Of a stretch of 64,000 bases of DNA, positions 37,601-43,204 are shown in pieces. Under the pieces are notes generated by a model, which had not been told where the DNA came from, made no database searches, and was given only the letters and a program-made list of their open reading frames with translations. Source of the stretch: Liolophura sinensis (taxonomy: Eukaryota; Mollusca; Polyplacophora; Chitonida; Chitonidae); contig NC_088307.1 in assembly GCF_032854445.1 (NCBI RefSeq), positions 15,886,017 to 15,950,016 of the forward strand, in the 5' to 3' direction. Each line of letters opens with the position of its first letter. Position 1 is the first letter of the stretch. Made by a program: the position numbers and the translations under genes.

Positions 37601-39534
37601 GGAATTGAATCTTTAAAAACAATTTTCAAAAATAAGTGAAGGAAATTATATTTATATATTTAGAAAGCTTGGAGGAGGGGGGAGTATCTAAAATGGGAAA
37701 TTCTTTATGAGAACAGTTTAGTGTTAGAACAAGTAATGGCGAAGGCAATTAACAACAGAGGATAAGAGGGTATATGGCTATTTCAAAATATTCTTTTAAA
37801 GGGCACCTTAAACGAGATGATTAGACGTCACCAAAGATAATTCTAATTTTAGGAATAACGCAGTTATGATGAGAAATAATTTGGTCCCAGGGCTATCCTC
37901 AGAATGAAACTTGCTGTGACCGTAAAATAAATAATCCACAGATTACACTTGATAAAGGGAAGTTAAAAGTCTACGGTGAAATCTCATCGGGGTCATTTTT
38001 ATTATTCGTAGTAAATTTACACTCCACTTGGAAGCACATGTTGTACTCTAGACTAGGCTTATGAATTTTATCTCCAACCCCAAACGCGTTCACTAAATGA
38101 GTTCAAAACTGATGTGAACACATTTAATTCCTTATTATTTCCAATTCTCTGACGATTTTAACAATTCGTCCGACGTTGAATAGAGCTTACCAGGAATAAC
38201 CTGTTGAAGAAGATCGTATGTGACTTTCTGTACACGATACCCTTGGTCATCCGTAGCCTTAACAGTTTCAAGCACAACCCCTTGCACACCTTCGTCCACA
38301 GAGACTTCGATTGTTGGCGTCGTCAGATCAAATTTCGGCGGGATGTGATTTTTTCTTTTTATAGAGATCTGAAGAAAGAGAATTACATGGTGTTAAAGAT
38401 ATTAAACAATGTATTTGTTCCACGGTTGTGATTTATACAACACTAAAGGTCTCCGTGGTAATAGCGTCTTAAAAATGTGAGAAAATACCAAAGCGTTCTG
38501 CGGGAAAAATATACTGGTGTCCACTATATAGGTGAAATTTCCCTCCAGAATTCAAGGTTCACCTTTCATCCCACATCAAAGAGTACATATCATCACACTG
38601 GCTTCAAACTGTTCAACCTCAAAAACAATAATGGGTTTCCTATGGGCTCTCCCCAGTTTCCTCCCACCATAACGCGGGCGGTCGTCATATAAGTCAAATA
38701 TTCTGTAGTGCGGCGTAAAACACCAATCATATAAATACATAAACCAATCAAAAACACTTCTTATTCGCTAACCAATGCATAAATCTCGAGTATACATGTA
38801 TTACATTTCAGTTAATTAACAGAACATAGAATAAAATACACGAAAATGCTAGATACACTCACCAATAATGTTCCAATCACCAGAAACCTTCCAGTATCGT
38901 TTACTCTCACTTTAACTGGGAAGGTACCTCTCCCTTGACCTGCCAGGATGGCGTCGTAATCCACTGTTTGACTCACTGTAATATTTCCCGTGTGATTATC
39001 AATGTGTAAATATGGGAAGGGTATTGACAGGTCATAGGTTAACACCGCATCCCTGTCTAGGTCTGTAGCTTCCACCTGTACAACGGGGGTCCCCACGGGG
39101 TCCTTATCGAACAGAGTTCCAAGGTAAAGACTGGATTTAAAGCTTGGCCGATGTTCGTTCACGTCAACTATGGTTATGCGCACGGTTGCTGTTGATGAGC
39201 GACTCGGTGTCCCCCTATCGGTGGCTGTGACGATGTAATTCATTACCTTGCTAACACGTTTGTCTTCAGCGTCTATCGCAGCCTTGACTTTTATAGCCCC
39301 AGTTTGGTTTATTCTAAACCATTCATTCTCCTCCATGGAATAGTCTATCTGCCCCGCCGGGCCGCTGTCCGTGTCTGTGGCGGTTAGAATTAACAACACA
39401 GAGTCTTTAACAGTGTTTTCCGTGCAATTAATTGTGTATGTGTCCTCGGAAAACTGTGGCGAAACTTGGCCTTTAACACACAGCGTTAACACTGAAACAA
39501 TAAAAACAAATTTGCATAAAATACCTATTTCCAT
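1582..39534 (-). CDS. Giant multi-repeat cadherin-like transmembrane protein (45 exons placed, 3' end open)
   Basis: The gene encodes a calcium-dependent adhesion-type surface protein. Seen in sequence: signal peptide, 32 EC repeats in eight five-exon cassettes, a divergent membrane-proximal region, one transmembrane helix and a short visible basic, cysteine-bearing tail. Repeats carry cadherin motifs such as LDRE, DVNDN and ATDxD. Exons were placed by AG and GT(A/G)AG borders, homology between cassettes and continuous phase. Their summed length is 11,115 nt, exactly 3,705 codons, because a +1 and a -1 homopolymer error cancel. The last visible exon ends at a donor, so the tail continues in exons I could not find here. 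Known of the family: long cadherins such as Fat, Dachsous and Cdh23 act in cell contact and polarity. No EGF or laminin G domain is seen, so it is not a Fat or Flamingo type. Ligand and tissue are unknown. Confidence 0.9.
1965..2330. repeat. Irregular minisatellite in the tail intron
   Basis: Roughly 30-bp degenerate units share GTAACAGTACTCCGCTGATT-like cores. It fills much of the intron between the transmembrane and cytoplasmic exons and stops just before the transmembrane exon's donor. Confidence 0.7.
2332..2413 (-). CDS. Transmembrane exon of the giant cadherin
   Basis: This 82-bp exon encodes GVIAISVICAIALLIIILVV followed by VHIIWWK. About 22 hydrophobic residues end in aromatic residues and a lysine, a classic single-pass helix with a cytoplasmic stop-transfer end. 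Acceptor TTTGTAG and donor GTGAGT fit the neighbouring phases. It is the only transmembrane segment in the gene and sets the orientation, with the cassettes outside the cell. Confidence 0.85.
2674..2726 (-). CDS. Juxtamembrane exon of the giant cadherin
   Basis: This small 53-bp exon lies between CCACAG and GTAAAC. With the split codon from the previous exon it encodes MVVNLLVTFVDDPYLDDK, the last strand of the membrane-proximal domain and an acidic stalk. It leaves at phase 1, and the next exon supplies the glycine that opens the transmembrane helix. The exact phase fit on both sides supports it despite its size. Confidence 0.75.
2925..3285. repeat. 46-bp minisatellite
   Basis: About eight copies of a unit containing CAGCAGATATAGCTGTGGTT then ATCTCTACAGAAGTATGG. 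It lies in the intron between the juxtamembrane and membrane-proximal exons. Confidence 0.85.
3511..3726 (-). mobile_element. SINE family 1, minus-strand copy
   Basis: Nearly complete on the minus strand: GGCCTCCTTGGCTCATTTGG (box A region), GAGTTCAAGTCC (box B), then the tail GAGTACGGCGTAATCCAATC and a short A-rich end. The middle section is internally deleted relative to the copy at 59823. Confidence 0.85.
3770..4190. repeat. 56-bp minisatellite against a splice donor
   Basis: About seven copies of a 55-56 bp unit with AATCCTACTTGTGAAGTCTA and TCATTCGTAAGGGTAAG. On the gene strand the array starts within a few bases of the donor of the exon ending at 4195. Confidence 0.85.
4195..4319 (-). 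CDS. Membrane-proximal exon 2 of the giant cadherin
   Basis: This 125-bp exon enters at phase 0 and leaves at phase 2. It encodes TLSVFAVTEGGEVILSNMPP and then KETYNFKIRAVNMEGSKES. This fits the second half of the divergent cadherin-type domain begun in the previous exon. Its codons are GC-rich compared with the flanking intron. The donor GTAAGATAG lies directly against a 56-bp minisatellite. Confidence 0.8.
4633..4754 (-). CDS. Membrane-proximal exon 1 of the giant cadherin
   Basis: This 122-bp exon lies between TTACAG and GTGAGT. Its entry phase completes the split codon of B8 (RVDEVVFTEKIF) and it ends at phase 0 with SIDADNH. It reads VFTEKIFVNRD, then VFVTEKFTGKLGANYSIDAD. It looks like the first half of a cadherin-type fold that has lost the calcium motifs. 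It has no similarity to an A exon that I can see, and no cysteine. Confidence 0.8.
4885..5950. repeat. 42-bp minisatellite in two sub-families
   Basis: About 25 copies of a 42-bp unit built on CACTTAACCTGACTACTGTG. Before about 5460 the unit ends GATGATTAGCATGTTCCCCT, and after it ends AGTATTAGCTCAGTTTCCTT. The period is a multiple of three, so long open frames run through both strands. They are low-complexity repeats in an intron, not genes. Confidence 0.9.
6237..11087 (-). CDS. Cadherin cassette 8 (EC29-EC32), with a 1-nt deletion in exon A8
   Basis: Exons: A8 11087-10457 (631 bp), E8 9434-9260 (175), D8 8429-8206 (224), C8 7140-6955 (186), B8 6348-6237 (112). A8 begins ALPSCADAK in isolation (TLPSCADAK once joined to B7) and continues with a strong EC (PDWGDSGKVDYTITNS), but the two parts are in different frames. 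A run of four A at 11035-11038 needs one more base to join DPRF to SKPEYF. D8 carries SIDRER and NDINDNAPHF. C8 has only two cysteines (GCSNC), and the usual third is replaced (QDYKW). B8 splices to a membrane-proximal exon instead of another A exon, so this is the last cassette. Confidence 0.85.
6627..6834 (-). mobile_element. SINE family 1 with target-site duplication
   Basis: A minus-strand copy with box A and box B regions and the GTACGTCGTAAA-type tail. It is flanked by a perfect 11-bp direct repeat TACAAGGTCAT (6616-6626 and 6835-6845), showing retrotransposition into the B8-C8 intron. Confidence 0.9.
7555..8116. mobile_element. 562-bp non-autonomous element with TTAA ends
   Basis: Inverted terminal repeats of about 22 bp start TTAAAGGAGAAGAAAATT at 7555 and end with the complement at 8116. 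TTAA at both ends recalls piggyBac-type insertion (inference). No transposase frame is present. It occupies the C8-D8 intron. Confidence 0.65.
8671..8817 (+). mobile_element. SINE family 1, 5' half
   Basis: The head is intact: GGCCTCCGTGGCTCAGTTGG (box A region), GCGCTAGCGCAGCGTAATGA, GAGTTCAAGTCC (box B) and CGTACGTGGGAAGGTCTG. The 3' half is missing. It lies in the D8-E8 intron. Confidence 0.85.
9600..9795 (-). mobile_element. tRNA-like SINE of a third type
   Basis: The minus strand has TGGCCGAGTGGTTAAAG (box A, about 9762-9778) and GGTTTAATTCC (box B, about 9714-9724), as in class II tRNAs, followed by an unrelated body. The anticodon region does not fold as a normal tRNA by eye, so I call it a SINE head. 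It lies in the E8-A8 intron. Confidence 0.5.
11035..11038 (-). other. Frameshift (-1) in a homopolymer, exon A8
   Basis: The run of four A (plus strand) makes exon A8 631 bp. Phase and homology need 632. The split falls between DPRF and SKPEYF at the start of EC29. Confidence 0.75.
11508..14451 (-). CDS. Cadherin cassette 7 (EC25-EC28), with a 1-nt insertion in exon D7
   Basis: Exons: A7 14451-13814 (638 bp), E7 13509-13347 (163), D7 12988-12761 (228), C7 12458-12273 (186), B7 11613-11508 (106). A7 is a chimera: its first half, and the intron before it, match A5 and A6, while its second half (FSTFVYDRDAPG) is unique. D7 has AIDRES and TDVNDNAPIF, but a run of six G on the plus strand (12864-12869) adds one base. 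Five would give the expected DSGRPPPYRS, and as written the frame soon reaches a stop. C7 keeps the cysteines (EDCGQSC, then QDC). B7 and the rest are open. Confidence 0.85.
11885..12235. repeat. 22-bp minisatellite
   Basis: About sixteen degenerate copies of GGAAATGTACACCACAATGT in the B7-C7 intron. Confidence 0.85.
12864..12869 (-). other. Frameshift (+1) in a homopolymer, exon D7
   Basis: The run of six G (plus strand) makes exon D7 228 bp. Phase and homology need 227. Both sides of the run encode good EC28 sequence in different frames. It is an assembly error, a polymorphism or a real lesion. Confidence 0.75.
14826..17459 (-). CDS. Cadherin cassette 6 (EC21-EC24)
   Basis: Exons: A6 17459-16825, E6 16610-16442, D6 16295-16072, C6 15606-15418, B6 14928-14826. 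It differs from cassette 5 by few codons (for example TYPKA against TDPKA in A6). Its E6-D6 intron is about 117 bp shorter than in cassettes 4 and 5, and its C6-B6 intron has one copy of the 117-bp unit, making this the shortest of the three paralogous units. B6 ends NTRTPAT and joins A7 as ATDIKSCSD. The intron after B6 matches those after B4 and B5. Confidence 0.92.
14935..15100. repeat. Single copy of the 117-bp intron unit
   Basis: The C6-B6 intron contains one diverged copy of the unit that is multiplied in the paralogous introns at 22055-22515 and 17990-19035, with ACTAGTTGAAGATGCCGA in common. Confidence 0.7.
17859..21524 (-). CDS. Cadherin cassette 5 (EC17-EC20)
   Basis: Exons: A5 21524-20890, E5 20690-20522, D5 20258-20035, C5 19540-19352, B5 17961-17859, with the same lengths as cassette 4. 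All exons are open and nearly identical to cassettes 4 and 6. Introns match too, apart from the C5-B5 intron, which is 1.4 kb because its 117-bp minisatellite has expanded to about nine copies. In A5 the first EC reads NYEGTVDEGVPP, as in A7, whereas A4 and A6 read NYDGTVNEGVPP. This mosaic pattern fits exchange among copies. Confidence 0.92.
17990..19035. repeat. 117-bp minisatellite, about nine copies
   Basis: Tandem units include CAACAATCCACAGACAAACG, ATATATCAAAGAATATCAAA and GACTAGTTGAAGATGCCGAT. Copies are very similar, with alternating variants (ACGTGTACCACTG and GCGTGCAGCATTG), which suggests doublet amplification. It lies in the C5-B5 intron. Confidence 0.92.
21924..25012 (-). CDS. 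Cadherin cassette 4 (EC13-EC16), first of three near-identical copies
   Basis: Exons: A4 25012-24378, E4 24178-24010, D4 23746-23523, C4 23029-22841, B4 22026-21924, of 635, 169, 224, 189 and 103 bp. E4 is identical in protein to E5 and E6 (LEVNRFAPEF, then TANDRDVPKQ). D4 carries QALDREALP and NDVNDNVPQF. C4 has DCDASCKKLADC. The start of A4 (GMKSCSDANS) and the intron before it differ from cassettes 5 to 7, so the duplicated unit begins inside A4. The C4-B4 intron holds about four copies of a 117-bp repeat. Confidence 0.92.
22055..22515. repeat. 117-bp minisatellite, about four copies
   Basis: The same unit as at 17990-19035, at the matching place in the C4-B4 intron. Confidence 0.9.
25235..25315 (-). 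pseudogene. Relic copy of exon B3 in the B3-A4 intron
   Basis: It matches the 3' two thirds of exon B3 (25595-25493) closely, including the donor GTAAGT, with one codon deleted. It still reads GTPLQKNTLIIRLTLL, but the 5' part and the acceptor are lost and stops occur upstream. Flanking intron similarity suggests a local duplication of roughly 250 bp (about 25085-25320 against 25350-25590). Confidence 0.7.
25493..28370 (-). CDS. Cadherin cassette 3 (EC9-EC12)
   Basis: Exons: A3 28370-27736 (635 bp), E3 27443-27275, D3 26642-26419, C3 26139-25951, B3 25595-25493. Most of A3 is only moderately like A4, but positions 28046-28225 match A4 to A7 almost exactly, a sign of exchange within that tract. 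D3 carries QALDRE and NDLNDN. C3 (DCDASC, then EDC) is nearly identical to C4 over most of its length, although their outer ends and introns differ. A second SINE family copy sits in the E3-D3 intron. The B3-A4 intron holds a broken copy of B3. Confidence 0.9.
25631..25689. repeat. (AT)n microsatellite
   Basis: About 29 perfect AT dinucleotides in the B3-C3 intron. Length is likely variable and hard to sequence. Confidence 0.95.
25715..25890 (+). repeat. Dispersed repeat, copy 1
   Basis: Shares ATGGTCACAGG, GGTGAAATCCGGTCT and GCAGTGATGTTAATTACAA with copies near 30600, 41995 and 50075. All four are in the same orientation. No coding capacity. Confidence 0.55.
26841..27190 (+). mobile_element. 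SINE family 2 with perfect target-site duplication
   Basis: A tRNA-like head (GCACAGCTGGTAGAGCGTCC, then GGTAGATCCAG) is followed by a body with CAACGATTGGTTGACCCGTA and a 3' end CACTCACTCACTC. The 10-bp direct repeat CCTATTAGTA at 26831-26840 and 27191-27200 marks the insertion in the E3-D3 intron. Confidence 0.9.
28847..32005 (-). CDS. Cadherin cassette 2 (EC5-EC8)
   Basis: Exons: A2 32005-31368 (638 bp), E2 31017-30852 (166), D2 30486-30254 (233), C2 29426-29238 (189), B2 28958-28847 (112). EC5 has SATDADAGNSG and a VNVNDN linker with a cysteine pair (LCVDV, VCVTV). EC7 carries GIDRE and TDVNDN. EC8 is the cysteine repeat (TCDKNC, then VDC). D2 is the longest D exon. B2 uses the donor GTACGT after PK, and its split codon joins A3 as KLLPTCSS. 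No frameshift is seen. The cassette is well diverged from 1 and 3, so it is not part of the recent duplication. Confidence 0.88.
29494..29737 (+). mobile_element. SINE family 1, nearly full length
   Basis: Head GCCTCCGTGGCTCATTTGG, box B GAGTTCAAGTCC, then the CTCTGCCCGG and CACCATAATGCTGG blocks, the CGTATAAGTGAAATACTC core and an (AAAT)n tail. It lacks part of the middle. It sits upstream of exon C2, between C2 and D2. Confidence 0.9.
29749..29866. mobile_element. 118-bp MITE-like element
   Basis: Perfect 15-bp terminal inverted repeats: CTTAAGCCGCGTTCA at 29749-29763 and its complement at 29852-29866. It lies close after the SINE at 29494-29737. A looser relative may lie near 34507-34638. 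Confidence 0.7.
30600..30775 (+). repeat. Dispersed repeat, copy 2
   Basis: Shares AATGGTCACACC, TTGCCTCTTGTCAGTTTACC and CAGGGTTTTATTG with copies at 25715, 41995 and 50075. Confidence 0.55.
32264..39534 (-). CDS. Cadherin cassette 1 (signal peptide, EC1-EC4)
   Basis: Five exons: A1 39534-38863 (672 bp), E1 38368-38191, D1 34901-34678, C1 33915-33721, B1 32366-32264. A1 encodes the signal peptide, EC1 (TDTDSG, then DVNEHRPSF) and most of EC2. E1 finishes EC2 and starts EC3. D1 carries SLDRES and NDVNDN. C1 and B1 form the cysteine-bearing EC4 (ECGVEC, then EDC). Unlike later cassettes, EC1 lacks the cysteine pair near its end. The E1-D1 intron (34902-38190, 3.3 kb) is the longest in the gene and contains a 27-bp minisatellite. 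B1 ends at phase 1 and joins A2 as LSGLISCADAS. The cassette is diverged from the others, so it is an old copy. Confidence 0.88.
32490..32910. repeat. Minisatellite, about 85-bp unit
   Basis: About five degenerate copies containing CAGAATGTCTACACTCAGGG and GTAGACAACACGTGGAGAAT in the B1-C1 intron. Confidence 0.8.
34902..38190. other. Long intron E1-D1
   Basis: Apart from the 27-bp minisatellite at 35290-35830 I see no gene, SINE or recognised repeat in these 3.3 kb. No cadherin-like exon was found on either strand, so the intron appears genuine rather than hiding a lost exon. Confidence 0.5.
35290..35830. repeat. 27-bp minisatellite
   Basis: About twenty copies of AGATAGAAACTACTCCCAAA plus CATCACC. 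The period is divisible by three, which creates spurious open frames on the minus strand rich in FGSSFYLVM. Confidence 0.9.
38581..38640 (+). repeat. 60-bp direct repeat, copy 1
   Basis: 59 of 60 bases match 39686-39745. The pair flanks exon A1. This copy is followed directly by a SINE family 1 tail, so the segment may belong to a larger dispersed element. Confidence 0.85.
38641..38744 (+). mobile_element. SINE family 1, tail fragment
   Basis: CCCAGTTTCCTCCCACCATA, then GTGCGGCGTAAAACACCAAT and an AT-rich tail. It lies in the E1-A1 intron, just downstream of exon A1 on the gene strand. Confidence 0.85.
39469..39534 (-). other. Signal peptide of the giant cadherin
   Basis: The reading frame opens at the ATG at 39534 with about 22 residues: a short polar start, a hydrophobic core (CKFVFIVSVLTLCV) and a likely cleavage after KG, before QVSPQF. 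This fits a secretory signal. The core spans a splice-acceptor-like TTTCAG at the exact place where the other A exons begin, so an upstream first exon with another start cannot be excluded. Confidence 0.7.
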
Positions 39535-40633
39535 TGTTATGTGATCATTGAATTTTTACCAAAGCAATGCCAGAAATTTCATAACAGAAATTTTCCCTAC
39601 CGGTAACAGATAGCAGATAATTTCCTTGGAAGTCGAAAAACAAGAGACACTAGCATTCAAAAAAGAGTAAGATTTAAATTTCAGAGAGTACATGTCATCA
39701 CACTGGCTTCAAACTGTTCAACCTCAAAAACAATAATGGGTTTCCCTTATTTTTTTAAATAAATATTTAGCAATTGCGCAGTCACTTACAATGAAAAGGC
39801 TGTACAGTATTTATGTGAAAAACAAACATATAATAAAAAAATAACGAAAACCATTTAATTTTATGATTTTATTAATATATCAATAACCACAATGTTCTAA
39901 CTTTATTAATTTCAGTGCTAATATTGTAATATATCTGACTTCTAGGCGCATTGTATCACCGTGGTTAAACATATCTTATTCTCAGCATTTTAACACATTC
40001 TGGTTTTTAACCAAAACAATAATTTTGTGATAAAGTGCTCCATGGTATACTTACATAACAATGTAAATATGTATAAGGTGACATCTAGTTGTGTTGTACC
40101 CATGGTTATGTTTGATGACGTCACAACATTGGTTCTCAGAGCCTTACGTAAATATGTCGGCTTTCAACATCAATTTCACCTGAAAGTTTAGCAAAATAAA
40201 TACAGGTAAAATTGCCATTCATCCACTCTAAGACTTTATTCAACGAATCATTGTATTATTACAAAAATACCGAAAAACATATATAAGATGTTCAACAATG
40301 CAAAATACATACCCACATGAACTAACGTTTGCGCATTGAATTGAAGAAAAAAAAAACATATTACGACAATATTAACATAATTTCAAGCAATAAAACAAAC
40401 AATATTCCAACATTCGCAGTATAAATATTCAACACAGATTGCATTTCATATACTTCATTATGGCGTGTTGTGTTAGTAACGATAAAGATCAGTAAAACCT
40501 CTACCTTAATACTGTCGTTACGTTGTTACACCACAACATATTTGTTTTATCTGCATTATGTTCACGGTGTGTTACAATGGTGATATCAGCAATAGTGACA
40601 TCATCGCGTTATAGTTAAGAAACAAAACGTAGT
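39535..40633. other. Upstream region of the cadherin gene
   Basis: This should hold the promoter and 5' UTR. It is strongly AT-rich. I see no convincing TATA or initiator that would decide a start site. Only the 60-bp repeat copy is recognisable. Confidence 0.4.
39686..39745 (+). repeat. 60-bp direct repeat, copy 2
   Basis: Pairs with 38581-38640. It lies about 150 bp upstream of the cadherin start codon, in the likely 5' UTR or promoter region, with no SINE tail attached. Confidence 0.85.
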
Positions 40634-40749
40634 TTGCCATTCCCAAATCACCTAGATAATGCTCAGCACAAGGGAGTTGTCCACTGTTTAAGAACGCGGG
40701 GACGCAAACCTTGCGCCTTGCATTATCTAGGTGATTTGAACACGGCAAT
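40634..40749. mobile_element. Inverted-repeat element (MITE-like)
   Basis: Arms of about 40 bp contain a perfect 19-bp core, CAAATCACCTAGATAATGC at 40644-40662 and its complement at 40720-40738, with a 57-bp loop between the cores. Confidence 0.6.
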
Positions 40750-40896
40750 CCCACTATGAAACAATGGGACCATTAGGGGGGAAATAACAACGAAAACAAC
40801 TATCCTCTCCTTTTTTGTTAATATGTAACGGTCTAGGTTATGTTGTTATGAATTTGGGCAAGTCCATGCCGATGGAATTGGTGGGAAATAAATCAT

Positions 40897-40933
40897 CCAA
40901 TCAGAGCGAAGCACGTGACAGTTATTGACCAAT
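40897..40933 (+). promoter_or_regulatory. Possible proximal promoter elements
   Basis: Two CCAAT boxes (40897-40901 and 40929-40933) flank an E-box CACGTG (40912-40917), 110 to 145 bp upstream of a candidate ATG at 40040+1000 (41040). This is suggestive only. Such words occur by chance, and no CpG-rich island is evident. Confidence 0.2.
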
Positions 40934-41039
40934 AAATGCACATTTCCCATGTCAGCTTGAGCTCTAAATTCAATCATAACCGTGACAGTTTTGCGACGAC
41001 AGAGGAATGATGATTTTAGGGAATTGACGTCAAAAAAAA

Positions 41040-41091
41040 ATGTCAGAAGTGAACGAGAAACTTGTATATTCAGATGAAGCTGAAACGGAAG
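41040..41091 (+). CDS. Candidate first coding exon of an unknown plus-strand gene
   Basis: An ATG after an A-run opens MSEVNEKLVYSDEAETE and ends at a good donor, GTAGGT at 41092. It lies just downstream of the CCAAT and E-box words and about 1.5 kb from the divergent cadherin start. I could not find a following exon in the remaining 23 kb, so this is weak and may be chance. Confidence 0.2.
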
Positions 41092-41269
41092 GTAGGTATG
41101 GAGGCAGACGCGCTGGCAAAAGTCACAGTGACATTTAACGACTGAGAGGACACAATGGTAGTGTAAAACACTGCCCCACGGTCCATGACGACGGCAGCCA
41201 CAATGTATAGATTAACAATTTGAGTACACTTCGCTCACCATCGCTTTTAGTGTTAAGGTTTTGGAGGTA

Positions 41270-41535
41270 TGTTAGAATGTGATATCAGTGATGGTGATGT
41301 CACGGTGTTATATGGTGATTTCAGCAGTGGTGATGTCACGCTGTTACATGGTGATATAAACAGAGATGACGTTATTGTGTCCCAAATCAACAGTGATGAA
41401 GTCACCGGGTTGTATGGTGATATCAACAGTGATGAATTCACGGGGTTGTATGATGACATCAGCAAGGATGAAATCACAGGGTTATATGGCGATATCAATA
41501 GTGTGGAAGTCACGAGGTTGTATAGTGATAACTCC
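41270..41535. repeat. 36-bp minisatellite
   Basis: About seven copies based on TATGGTGATATCAACAGTGA plus TGAAGTCACGGG. Open frames read DINSDEVTGLYG repeats, which I take as a repeat artefact. Confidence 0.85.
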
Positions 41536-41994
41536 TTAGTCACGAAAAACCATTGGCATTATTGGACTTCTACAAGAGGCATAGATAGTCATTCCTTGAC
41601 AATGTTCCAACTTCCAAACCCCACGTATCCTATAGTCGTTTTCATAACGTGAAGCTACACGTATAGGTCCAAGGATTAAGTTTATTCCAGGAAAAAAGAG
41701 ACTTCAGTCTAAATGTTAAACACTTTTATAATGCTTACGGTGATTAAGTTTAATGAAGTACTTCTTGTGAGTTATTTATATAAATAATGATTCTTAAATT
41801 CAATTATAGGCGTTCATGTCTAAATTTAAAATTAAAAAAAAAATAAAGTAAAAGGGCTGAATGCAGCTGACATTAAACGTTTTACGTGTCTGAAGTAGAA
41901 CGACACTAAACGGTTTGGCATGGAGGTAATGTGTCAGCGCACACCAATCATAACGTCAAGCTGAAGTCTCATAATGTAAAAAGACACCAGCATA

Positions 41995-42225
41995 GAGAAT
42001 ACAGTCAGAGCTGCGACGACAGTGTGACAGTTGGCAAACTGTCACATGTAACCGGTGAAATCGGGTCTTTAGTTAGTTTGCCTCAGTTAATGTTTTATTT
42101 AACAACTCTTCGTGTAAACGCTTAAATAGTATCAACGTACCCTTTCTCTAGCGCCATGGCTTAAGGAGAAATAAGTACGAAACAAATGCTGTGATGTTAA
42201 TTGCAATTTGTTAGACGTCACTGAC
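41995..42225 (+). repeat. Dispersed repeat, copy 3
   Basis: Contains GCGACGACAGTGTGACAGTT, ACCGGTGAAATCGGGTCTTT and GTGATGTTAATTGCAATTTG, shared with the copies at 25715, 30600 and 50075. Confidence 0.6.
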
Positions 42226-43204
42226 CAAAAAATTCTCACAATACCGTGTATCAGAGCCACGGATACCATGAGTTGGATTTTCACCAGGTATACATGTACA
42301 TTGTCTTTGTCTATTTATCTCACTACTTGACTGGGTTTGACATGTAACAGTAAAATCAATAAACCTGTAGACTGCTGTAATGTGGCACCGAATAGAACTA
42401 TTCAAAGCAAGCTGGTGATGGTCGCCCTACCATGCACAGCGTGAGCACCTCGAACCCACATAGCTAGGTAATCTACGGCTAAACACAAGGAAATATACGA
42501 GATCGATACCCTATTGAAAGCTAGGTTAATCAGTGCTTTACACAAATTCTAACACAAAAATGTTGTCGATGATAAATGAAGTTCGTTCTTGTCTTGAGTA
42601 TCGGCAACATGCATCGTGTTCAAAACGATATCAAAACTGTTCGATAATGATTTATAGAGCACTTGTTCAATAAAGGTCATTCATCGGTCAAGTTGAGTAG
42701 CCAATGACCGCGAGAACAAAACAAGCCATGTGGGTTAACAGTGACCATTTAGACATGTTAAAACATATCGTCCCATTGTCTTTCGTTCCACGCCGCATAT
42801 TGGCAGATAGAAACAACTGGCCATGGGCGATAGCTGATTAACACATCCATACAGAAGTCTACTTGATGTGATCACTGTATGACATTTTACTGCGATATGT
42901 GGATAAACAAATCATATAGTACTTAGGGTTTTCTAAATCTGACTTAAGTCCATCTTAATGTCTATCTTAATGACCACCTAATATATACCCAGATAGACAT
43001 AACCTCATACATCTGTTCTTTATAAAGAGATTTTCTCTGCTGTCAGACGTTTTTATATCGAAAATTATTGTTCGAGAAATGAGTAAGAAATGACCAAGAC
43101 ATGTAGCCCGGTGTGTTGTCAGGAGATGTGTCGGATGCTGAAATATAAGCATGGACATTACTAGACAGAATTAATTCTATTCTGGGGGTTCATTTGTGCT
43201 CTAT

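Noticed and set aside
25012-39534. Idea that the cassettes are separate clustered protocadherin genes with variable first exons
   Set aside because: Only A1 has a signal peptide and only one transmembrane exon exists. All cassette ends are joined by matching phase-1 splice sites, so one long transcript is the simplest reading.
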